Assembly: GCF_905200055.1 (NCBI RefSeq)
Contig: NZ_CAJKIS010000056.1
Location: 1 to 13,753 of the forward strand
Source: an uncultured Fusobacterium sp.
Lineage (GTDB): Bacteria; Fusobacteriota; Fusobacteriia; Fusobacteriales; Fusobacteriaceae
DNA: 13,753 nucleotides
Direction: 5' to 3'
Positions 1-5,763 of this stretch are shown piece by piece. Positions within the stretch are counted from its first letter, which is position 1. Every line of letters starts with the position of its first letter. The position numbers and the translations under genes were made by a program. The notes beneath the pieces are model-generated. The model was not told where the DNA came from. It saw only the letters and a program-made list of their open reading frames with translations, and did no database searches.

Positions 1-70
1 CACTATTTTTCGCTTTTTTGAATTCTATCTCACTATTTTCACCTATGTCCATAAGTTCAAATATATCCAT
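1..70 (-). CDS. AlbA_2/Schlafen-type protein, 5' end only (left copy)
   Basis: Only the first 23 codons lie in the window; the gene runs off the left edge. The visible N-terminus is MDIFELMDIGENSEIEFKKA. The short helix followed by a Glu-x-Glu-Phe-Lys segment is how many AlbA_2 (Schlafen AlbA_2, PF04326) proteins begin; these are putative nucleic-acid-binding proteins, some annotated as regulators. The ATG is supported by a strong AAAGGAGGG ribosome site (78-86). Upstream lies a perfect extended -10 (154-162). A second copy with the same protein start lies at the right edge and faces outward, differing here by one silent base (GAA for GAG). It is divergent from slp1. The family assignment rests on about 20 residues and is tentative. 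Confidence 0.5.
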   Translation of the reverse strand, partial: MDIFELMDIGENSEIEFKKAKNS

Positions 71-153
71 ACGTGCTCCCTCCTTTGAAATATATTTCCT
101 TAATTATCTTTATTTAGATAGGTATTTTTTATTTATTTGCGTAGTCTATTTTA

Positions 154-162
154 ATTATATCA
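154..162 (-). promoter_or_regulatory. Extended -10 promoter for the left outward gene
   Basis: On the minus strand this reads TGATATAAT, a perfect TGnTATAAT extended -10 element. There is no good -35 about 17 bases upstream, which is usual for extended -10 promoters. It sits about 85 bases before the outward ATG and is conserved in the right arm (13592-13600). Confidence 0.6.
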
Positions 163-218
163 TTTTTTTATGTGCATTTTGGAATTAATCAAGTATTAAT
201 AAATGATTTTGGACAAAA

Positions 219-230
219 AAACATTTGTTC
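219..230. promoter_or_regulatory. LexA-like palindrome in left arm
   Basis: AAACATTTGTTC; the other strand reads GAACAAATGTTT, matching the Gram-positive SOS box form GAAC-N4-GTTY. It lies between the outward -10 and the candidate -35 of slp1. It is one of six such sites in the window. Confidence 0.45.
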
Positions 231-248
231 TTGTTGGTATTACTTTTT

Positions 249-279
249 TTGACCTAGTTTTTAAGATAAAAATTTTAAT
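249..279 (+). promoter_or_regulatory. Candidate slp1 promoter
   Basis: TTGACC (249-254) is a good -35, but the nearest -10-like hexamer, TTTAAT (274-279), is 19 bases away. A conserved TATATT at 292-297 is an alternative -10. Both are preserved in the right arm upstream of slp3. The choice is uncertain. Confidence 0.3.
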
Positions 280-318
280 TTTTCCTACATTTATATTAGT
301 TTTATGATGATTTATGTG

Positions 319-443
319 TTTTGGGGCGATGTTGGCGCTCCGTACAATAAAACTGTGGAAGAATAAAGAATTGCGTAGAGCAAGAGAATAGAGAAAAAAA
401 GAGAAGAATGTAATAAAAAAAGAAAAACGGAGGTAAAAAGATA
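319..443 (+). promoter_or_regulatory. Conserved S-layer 5' leader of slp1, with RBS
   Basis: From TTTTGGGG (319) to the ATG this leader is shared with slp2 and slp3. From 341 onward all three copies are identical through the start codon and into the signal peptide. The ribosome site is ACGGAGGTAA (427-436), eight bases before the ATG at 444. Such conservation of untranslated sequence suggests selection on mRNA structure or stability, or homogenisation by recombination. Confidence 0.75.
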
Positions 444-2564
444 ATGAACAAGAAAAAATTATCAGTAGTAATGGCAGGAGCGATGTTAGCGAGTAGTGTA
501 GCGCCAGTGCTTGCTGCAGTGGAAAAAACAGAGGTTTCAGCTGCAAACCTAGGTCTATTAATAAGAGACTTAAGAGAAAAATTAAACTCAGCAAAATTTG
601 CAGATGAGGCTGTAAATGGAGCTTCAAGAGGAAAATCTATATATGAAATAAAAGTTGATGGTGTTAGTCAGAACCTAGATGTAAACTCTACTCAGGCAGA
701 ATTCCAGGCTGCATTAGGAAATTTAAAAGCTGACCAGAAAGTTACAGTATGGACAAAAGCACATGTAGAAAAAGATGGAAAATATTATGCATATGAAGAA
801 CAAACTCCAGTATACACTGATGCTACTTTAAAGGATGCTGCTGATGCATTATATAGTGATGCAGATCAGGCAGATCCAGGTGTACAGGGTGCATATACAA
901 ATGCATTAGTAGATCCAAGTGCTGCAGTTCTTACAGGAAGTACAGGTGCTAAAAAACTTACTATAACTTTCAAATCTAATGTTCATAATGATGCAAAAGA
1001 TTTAGTAATAGTATTAAAAACTGGAAGCAAAGTTTTAGATTTTAGTCACTATATATCAGCAGATGGAACAACAAAAGCTATAGCAAAATTAGCTTCTGCT
1101 GGATCAGGAGACTTTAAAGGATTCCGAGAAGCAGCTAAATCAGATTTACCTGTAACAACAGGTATAGAACAGTTATCAGAAATAACAATAACATCAGGTG
1201 GAAACAACTACGCAGTAGAAGATTTATACGATGGATTAATGTTAACAACAGCTGGACACGATTTCTTTAACTTAGTAAAAGAAGCTGAAGCTGAAAGAAC
1301 TGTAAATGGTGCTGCAACAAACAGATGTAAAATAATAGGTAACTTAAGTACTAATGAATTAACACAGGCAGATGCTAACAAAATAGCAAGTGTTATAGGA
1401 AAAGGAAAAGATGATAAATATTCATTTACTGTAAAAGTTGCTGGAGGGGCTAGCGGTTCAGTACAGACTCCTATTGAATTTACAGTGACTGGAAAAAATG
1501 AAGCGGAAACTGAGAGATTAGCTTCATGGATATTAGCTGGACAGGCAAAAGTAGATATATTAGCAGGATCAAATAGATACGCAACAGCAGTAACAATAGC
1601 AAAAGAATATGCTAAATTAACAGGAAGTACAGTATCAAATGGTGGAAATGCAAAAATAGTATTAGTAAATGGTGATTCATTAGTAGATGGATTAGCAGCA
1701 TCTCCATTAGCTTCTGCTTTAACAGGAAATGATGCAGATAATAAAGCTCCAATATTATTAACTGAATCAGATAGACTACCATCTGAAACAAAAGCATACT
1801 TAAAAGAAGTAATATCTAATGTTGCGATAGGTAGCTTAAAAAATGCTGAACTTCATATAGTAGGTGGAGAATCAGTAGTATCTAAATCATTAGAAAGAGA
1901 ATTAAAATCATTAGGATTTAAAGTTGTAAGATACGGTGGAGATAACAGAGAAGAAACTTCATTAAAAGTTGCAGAAAAAATATCTGAATTACAGAATGGA
2001 AAAGCTGATACAGATGCATTTGTAGTAGGAGCAAATGGAGAAGCAGATGCAATGTCAATAGCAGCAGTAGCTTCAGCAAAAGGTAATGATACTCAGACTC
2101 CAATAATAGTTGCTAAAAATGGTGGATTATCAGATGATGCTATGTATGAATTAAGAGGAAAAAATGTAACTATAATAGGTGGAGAAGCTGCTATATCAAA
2201 AGCTGAAGAAGAAGAAATAGGATTAGAAGCTGAATCAGTAGCAAGAATAGCTGGTAAAAACAGACAGGAAACAAATGCTTTAATAATAGAAAAATACTAT
2301 GATTCTAAATTTGCTAGCAATGTAATAGTAGCAAAAGATGGACAGCACAAAAAATCAGAATTAATAGATGCATTAGCAGCAGCAAACTTTGCATCAAAAG
2401 TAAATGCACCAATAGTATTAGCTACAAATAAATTATCTGACTCTCAGATAAATGCATTAGAATTAAATGCTCAGTCTGCAGAATCATTATATCAGGTAGG
2501 TATAGGTGTAGATAGAGATAACGTAGTAAAAGTAATAGCTAACTTATTAGGATTAGCTAACTAA
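444..2564 (+). CDS. S-layer protein Slp1 (SlpA-like, CWB2 anchor)
   Basis: A secreted surface-layer protein of 706 residues. Residues 1-24/25 are a Sec signal peptide (MNKKK, hydrophobic core, VLAA cleavage region). Residues about 26-369 are the variable, probably outward-facing domain; it contains DLYDGLMLTT (260-269), which the two paralogues share. Residues 370-706 hold three CWB2 repeats starting VDILAGSNRYATA, RYGGDNREET and RIAGKNRQET, each with Gly-Gly-Glu turns, ending LYQVGIGVDRDNV. In C. difficile SlpA such repeats form the triangular anchor that binds the anionic wall polymer PSII, and Cwp84 cleaves the precursor; no equivalent cleavage site is evident. There is one cysteine in the variable domain. 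Glutamine is almost always CAG, unlike the accessory genes, fitting high expression. The first ATG follows a strong RBS. The anchor is the most conserved part of the paralogues. Confidence 0.93.
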   Translation: MNKKKLSVVMAGAMLASSVAPVLAAVEKTEVSAANLGLLIRDLREKLNSAKFADEAVNGASRGKSIYEIKVDGVSQNLDVNSTQAEFQAALGNLKADQKVTVWTKAHVEKDGKYYAYEEQTPVYTDATLKDAADALYSDADQADPGVQGAYTNALVDPSAAVLTGSTGAKKLTITFKSNVHNDAKDLVIVLKTGSKVLDFSHYISADGTTKAIAKLASAGSGDFKGFREAAKSDLPVTTGIEQLSEITITSGGNNYAVEDLYDGLMLTTAGHDFFNLVKEAEAERTVNGAATNRCKIIGNLSTNELTQADANKIASVIGKGKDDKYSFTVKVAGGASGSVQTPIEFTVTGKNEAETERLASWILAGQAKVDILAGSNRYATAVTIAKEYAKLTGSTVSNGGNAKIVLVNGDSLVDGLAASPLASALTGNDADNKAPILLTESDRLPSETKAYLKEVISNVAIGSLKNAELHIVGGESVVSKSLERELKSLGFKVVRYGGDNREETSLKVAEKISELQNGKADTDAFVVGANGEADAMSIAAVASAKGNDTQTPIIVAKNGGLSDDAMYELRGKNVTIIGGEAAISKAEEEEIGLEAESVARIAGKNRQETNALIIEKYYDSKFASNVIVAKDGQHKKSELIDALAAANFASKVNAPIVLATNKLSDSQINALELNAQSAESLYQVGIGVDRDNVVKVIANLLGLAN

Positions 2565-2593
2565 TTAAAAGTAAATAATACAATTTACATACT

Positions 2594-2628
2594 AAAGGCG
2601 AGGGATTTATCTCTCGTCTTTTCTTTTT
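2594..2628 (+). terminator. slp1 terminator 1
   Basis: A GC-richer hairpin, GGCGAGGGA paired with TCTCTCGTC around a TTTA loop and extended by A-T pairs, followed by TTCTTTTT. It is a classic intrinsic terminator 30 bases after the stop. The same hairpin follows slp2, slp3 and the toxin gene at 9526. Confidence 0.85.
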
Positions 2629-2637
2629 ACAAAAAAA

Positions 2638-2675
2638 GACAAAAATAGGCTTGCTTTTGTAAGTCTATTTTTGTC
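2638..2675. terminator. slp1 terminator 2, bidirectional
   Basis: GACAAAAATAGGCTT (2638-2652) pairs with AAGTCTATTTTTGTC (2661-2675) over an 8-base loop, with one G-T pair. The A-tract and T-tract flanks let it work in both directions, here also for the convergent operon ending at 2703. Confidence 0.75.
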
Positions 2676-2702
2676 TATATAATCTATAACAAACATATGT
2701 TC

Positions 2703-3401
2703 TTAAAATCCTTCTGTATACCTTTCATTTAAAGCTTCCAATATATCAGCATAATAGAATGATAAATCTTTTAGACAGCTATAAATATTTTCAATAATAG
2801 TTAGTGCATTTTCTAAATCAATAAACATATTATTTTTATTCTTTAAATAAAATTGATTTTCTCCTCTACTATTTTTAGAATATCTAGGAAAATCGAAAGA
2901 AGTTATCTCCTTTAAATATAATTTCTTTTTATTTTTTACAAGACATGTACTTGTGTTTAAAGTAGTTGTTTCTTTTAGATAATCCTCTAATACTTTAGTT
3001 TTTTCTAAAAAGTATTCTTCATTTTCTTCAAAACCTAGCGCTGATAATTCTTCAATATCTAATTTATTACGTAATTTTTTTATATCTTCCCATAGATTGT
3101 ATATATCGTGTCCTCTTTTATATGTATCTTTATTATCTAATATATCATTCAAATAATAAATTATTGATTTTTCATATAATTCAATACCATGATTTAAACA
3201 AAATATCATCGGAAAAATAACCACATCTTTATCATTTAAAGTATCTTTCTCAATACATTCTCTTATCAAAATTAAAGAAGCTTTAAAAAATCCATCTGCC
3301 ATTACAGATAAATTAATTTTTTCATCATTTTGATCTAATCTATAATTTAAAATTGCATTTAAATAAAAATTGTCATCGTTTTCTTTATAAAATTTATTCA
3401 T
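2703..3401 (-). CDS. Helical HEPN-like protein, third gene of the ATPase operon
   Basis: A 232-residue, predicted all-helical, cytosolic protein. I do not recognise a named family. The pattern HGIELYEKSIIYYL (71-84) followed by GHDIYNLW (97-104) resembles the core of HEPN-fold proteins, in which a long helix leads to a Gly-His-Asp/Asn-hydrophobic-x-x-Leu turn. The RNK at 111-113 is not followed by the histidine of the R-X4-6-H nuclease motif, so if it is HEPN it is probably non-catalytic. It begins 16 bases after the HEPN gene stop with its own AGGAGG site, so it is the last gene of the operon. A role as a cofactor, antitoxin or target-sensing subunit for the upstream HEPN nuclease is inference only. 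Confidence 0.75.
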   Translation of the reverse strand: MNKFYKENDDNFYLNAILNYRLDQNDEKINLSVMADGFFKASLILIRECIEKDTLNDKDVVIFPMIFCLNHGIELYEKSIIYYLNDILDNKDTYKRGHDIYNLWEDIKKLRNKLDIEELSALGFEENEEYFLEKTKVLEDYLKETTTLNTSTCLVKNKKKLYLKEITSFDFPRYSKNSRGENQFYLKNKNNMFIDLENALTIIENIYSCLKDLSFYYADILEALNERYTEGF

Positions 3402-3417
3402 TTTTATTGCCTCCTAG

Positions 3418-4122
3418 CTAAATTTCTTCATCTTTCCTAATAATTTCAGTATCTATAGCTGAAACAAATTTAATAACTATATCAATATTCTTTTCAACAA
3501 ACTCTCTATCAATACTACTCTTTTCGCTATTTGCTGGATTTCTATCAGATTGATGCGCAATCTTATTTCTCCTATTATATAATCCATTGATAAGAACTTT
3601 AAACTTTTCTCTTGTGCTAACATTATCTCCACTTTTATAAAATGCAACATTTAAAATATTATCTATATTAAATCCTAAAAGCTTAAACTGATTCATAATA
3701 CTAGTTGCACTCATAAAAGTTTCGCTTGAAATTGATTTATTTATTATGTCGTTGAAAAAGTCTTTTGCATTTTCATCCTCTATTATATGCATATCATCCA
3801 GATTTATTTTAACATTGAGATATTTTTCAGTTCTATCCCATTGTCCATCGTACATTTTCTTCATTCCATATTTAGTGATTTCATGCATATAAAAATCTAA
3901 TGCACTGTCTAAAAACATAATTTGTGATCTTAGTATATTCTGTTTATGATCTTCATTTAAATTATTATCTTCTAAAATCTCAAAAGAATTTTTTATCGAC
4001 TCAATATTCTCTCTGAAATGATTTTTTATATCTTCATGACTAAATTGGGTAACTTTTGATACATTTTGAATTCTTTCTTTTTTATTTTTATCTCTATTCA
4101 TTAAAGTTAAATCAATATTCAT
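3418..4122 (-). CDS. HEPN-domain protein, RiboL-PSP-HEPN-like putative RNase
   Basis: A 234-residue protein. Helix ALDFYMHEITKYG (74-86) and the later segment NRRNKIAHQSDR (183-194) are the two hallmarks of RiboL-PSP/MAE_28990-type HEPN proteins. The second contains the intact catalytic motif R185-N-K-I-A-H190 (R-X4-H). HEPN proteins of this kind are metal-independent endoribonucleases that often cleave tRNA or mRNA as abortive-infection effectors. The start overlaps the ATPase stop as TAATG, with a GAGGAGG site just upstream, so the two proteins are translationally coupled and probably made in a fixed ratio. I infer that the ATPase controls this nuclease. The specific RNA target cannot be seen. 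Confidence 0.85.
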   Translation of the reverse strand: MNIDLTLMNRDKNKKERIQNVSKVTQFSHEDIKNHFRENIESIKNSFEILEDNNLNEDHKQNILRSQIMFLDSALDFYMHEITKYGMKKMYDGQWDRTEKYLNVKINLDDMHIIEDENAKDFFNDIINKSISSETFMSATSIMNQFKLLGFNIDNILNVAFYKSGDNVSTREKFKVLINGLYNRRNKIAHQSDRNPANSEKSSIDREFVEKNIDIVIKFVSAIDTEIIRKDEEI

Positions 4123-5375
4123 TATTCATCCTCCTCATGAACAGATTGAATTGTAGATTTTATAAATGGAATTGCACCATATCTTCCTTCAATATAATTT
4201 TTACTTACATTATCTGTTTTTCTAATATTTTTAAAATCAGATAGTGAATATATATCAGTCTTTCTTTCATTCTTTTCTAATTCAGTAAACCAAATTTGAT
4301 CTCTTCTTAAAGTGTCTAAATTAAGTAAACTTATATCATGTGTTGTAAAAATAAGCTGTGATTTAGAATTTTTCTTATTGATAAATATCTTTATAAGCGT
4401 ATCTAGAATGCTACTATGTAATCCGGTTTCAATTTCATCCCATAATAAAACTTTTCCACTTTCTATAATATCTATAAGAGGACATAAAACTTCAAATAGT
4501 CTCTTTATACCATTCGATTCTTTTTCTATGTCTACACTAAACTTCCCATAGTCAAAAAATACTTTATTTACATAAACATTACTCTCAAACTCTGGAGAAT
4601 CTTTGAATATTCTTTTAAGCTCTGGAGACATATTTTCTAAAATTTTATCAGCCATAGAAATTTTAAATGACTCAGTTTTTATATCCTTTACATCAACACC
4701 AAGATTATTAAATGTTGTAATGACCTTTTTCTTAAATTCAGTATCTTTATTTATCTTTTTAAATGAATATTCTCTCCAATTATTCTTAAATGAAGGAGAA
4801 TATATCACTAAATCCTCTTTAAAAAACATAAATGCATTATTTATATCATCTACATTTGAAAAATTAGCAGCTACATTTAAAAATGCTCTATTTTCCTTTT
4901 GAAAAGATAAACATTTTTCCAATTCAGACTTATAACTTTTTCCAAATGTGTATTCTTCTCTCACTCTATCAAATATTTTAGCTTTTCTACCTGATTTAAA
5001 GTGATATAAAAATTCATTTTCTACTCTTTCTTCAGTTACAGATATACCATACGCATATCTTATATTATCTTTCTCAAATTGTATTAAAAAATTAGATGGT
5101 GTATCTTTATCTGAAAGTGCATGAGGTGTTATTTTTATCTTATCACCTGGTTGATTTAATTCACCATATACTAAAGAAGCTAAAAATAAATATGATTCAA
5201 AAAAAGAACTTTTTCCTGATCCATTAGCTCCATATATTGCTGTAACTCTATTAACTTTGAATTTGTTAAAATCTATAAGTTGTTCTGAATGTTCTATATC
5301 TGATGAAGCTAACATAGAAAAAACTATCTCATCTTTTATTGACTTAAAATTTGAACATCTATATTCTAAAATCAT
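4122..5375 (-). CDS. OLD/AbiLi-like ABC-type ATPase (AAA_15/AAA_21), putative phage-defence sensor
   Basis: A 417-residue protein starting MILEYRCSNFKSI, typical of the AAA_15/AAA_21 group. Walker A is GANGSGKS (49-56). The ABC-signature equivalent is ESNGIKR (286-292), Walker B VLLWDE (309-314) and the switch histidine FTTHD (343-347). The tail RRDQIWFTE (358-366) and YIEGRYGAIPF (394-404) is what I know from AbiLi/RloA and PARIS AriA-like ATPases. Those usually pair with a TOPRIM protein (AbiLii/RloB, AriB); here the partner position is taken by a HEPN RNase. All ATPase motifs look intact. It is first in the operon, with GAAGGAGGC (5382-5390) before the ATG. I infer a sensor that holds or releases the HEPN effector on phage infection. 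Certain as an ATPase, moderate as defence. Confidence 0.88.
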   Translation of the reverse strand: MILEYRCSNFKSIKDEIVFSMLASSDIEHSEQLIDFNKFKVNRVTAIYGANGSGKSSFFESYLFLASLVYGELNQPGDKIKITPHALSDKDTPSNFLIQFEKDNIRYAYGISVTEERVENEFLYHFKSGRKAKIFDRVREEYTFGKSYKSELEKCLSFQKENRAFLNVAANFSNVDDINNAFMFFKEDLVIYSPSFKNNWREYSFKKINKDTEFKKKVITTFNNLGVDVKDIKTESFKISMADKILENMSPELKRIFKDSPEFESNVYVNKVFFDYGKFSVDIEKESNGIKRLFEVLCPLIDIIESGKVLLWDEIETGLHSSILDTLIKIFINKKNSKSQLIFTTHDISLLNLDTLRRDQIWFTELEKNERKTDIYSLSDFKNIRKTDNVSKNYIEGRYGAIPFIKSTIQSVHEEDE

Positions 5376-5411
5376 TTTACTGCCTCCTTCATTATTTTAT
5401 TTATTACCTTT

Positions 5412-5430
5412 ATTATATATTAATCCGATA
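5412..5430 (-). promoter_or_regulatory. Promoter -10 of the ATPase operon with an adjoining inverted-repeat arm
   Basis: On the minus strand TATAAT (5412-5417) lies 37 bases before the ATPase ATG. No strong -35 is seen. One arm of the 11-bp inverted repeat TTAATCCGATA (5420-5430) sits directly upstream of this -10, where an operator would be expected. Confidence 0.5.
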
Positions 5431-5484
5431 TTTTTTTCCATTTATTTTATATATTTGCATTTTTTTTGTAAATTATCGGATTAA
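5420..5484. repeat. 11-bp inverted repeat between the defence operon and slp2
   Basis: TTAATCCGATA (5420-5430) and TATCGGATTAA (5474-5484) are perfect inverted copies 43 bases apart in AT-rich sequence. They lie between two divergent promoters. A looped operator bound by an unknown regulator is one reading; a tiny invertible or recombination site is another. Confidence 0.6.
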
Positions 5485-5506
5485 ATTGCAAATACAGAAA
5501 TATTTA

Positions 5507-5534
5507 TTGACTTTATATTAATCTTATATATTAT
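5507..5534 (+). promoter_or_regulatory. slp2 promoter
   Basis: TTGACT (5507-5512), 16 bases, TATTAT (5529-5534): a near-consensus housekeeping promoter. Transcription would begin around 5541 and give a 5' leader of about 140 bases. The sequence is unrelated to the promoter regions of slp1 and slp3, because homology stops at TTTTGGGG (5557). Confidence 0.65.
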
Positions 5535-5556
5535 TTTTACTTTTGTATGTTTATAT

Positions 5557-5763
5557 TTTGGGGTGGTGTTGGCACTTCGTACAATAAAACTGTGGAAGAA
5601 TAAAGAATTGCGTAGAGCAAGAGAATAGAGAAAAAAAGAGAAGAATGTAATAAAAAAAGAAAAACGGAGGTAAAAAGATAATGAACAAGAAAAAATTATC
5701 AGTAGTAATGGCAGGAGCGATGTTAGCGAGTAGTGTAGCGCCAGTGCTAGCAGCGACAGAAAG
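5557..5763 (+). repeat. S-layer leader and signal-peptide repeat, copy 2
   Basis: Copy of the S-layer leader. From 5578 to 5748 it is identical to both other copies, without gaps. It stays identical to slp3 up to 5763 (186 bp), whereas slp1 departs after the GTGCT at its base 511. It is a direct repeat of the slp1 copy and an inverted repeat of the slp3 copy. The ribosome site and the first codons of slp2 are inside it. Confidence 0.9.

Larger units (their letters stand above)
1..511 (+). repeat. Left arm of the large inverted repeat
   Basis: This arm matches the reverse complement of 13223-13753. It holds the outward gene start, both divergent promoters, a palindrome, the S-layer 5' leader and the signal-peptide code up to the alanine region. 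Bases 1-55 and 341-511 are identical between arms. The part between carries scattered substitutions and a length difference: the right arm has about 20 extra bases just before the GGGG of the leader. An inverted repeat of this size can support homologous inversion of everything between the arms. No integrase or transposase is visible in the window. Confidence 0.9.
2565..2702 (+). repeat. S-layer 3' unit, copy 1
   Basis: The stretch after the stop (TTAAAAGTAAATAATA, then TTTACATAC), the two terminators and the closing palindrome AAACATATGTTC (2691-2702) recur after slp2 and slp3, and in part after the toxin gene. The palindrome abuts the stop codon of the convergent gene at 2703. Confidence 0.8.

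Noticed and set aside
196..627. 143-codon antisense open frame over the slp1 leader, with mirror or equivalent frames over the slp2 and slp3 leaders
   Set aside because: It is antisense to the signal peptide and leader, repeats at all three leaders only because the DNA repeats, has leucine/phenylalanine-rich low complexity and lacks a convincing ribosome site.
4056..4902. Plus-strand open frames opposite the ATPase and HEPN genes
   Set aside because: Short, Phe/Ile/Ser-rich antisense frames in AT-rich DNA with no ribosome site. The minus-strand genes have clear motifs and coupling.
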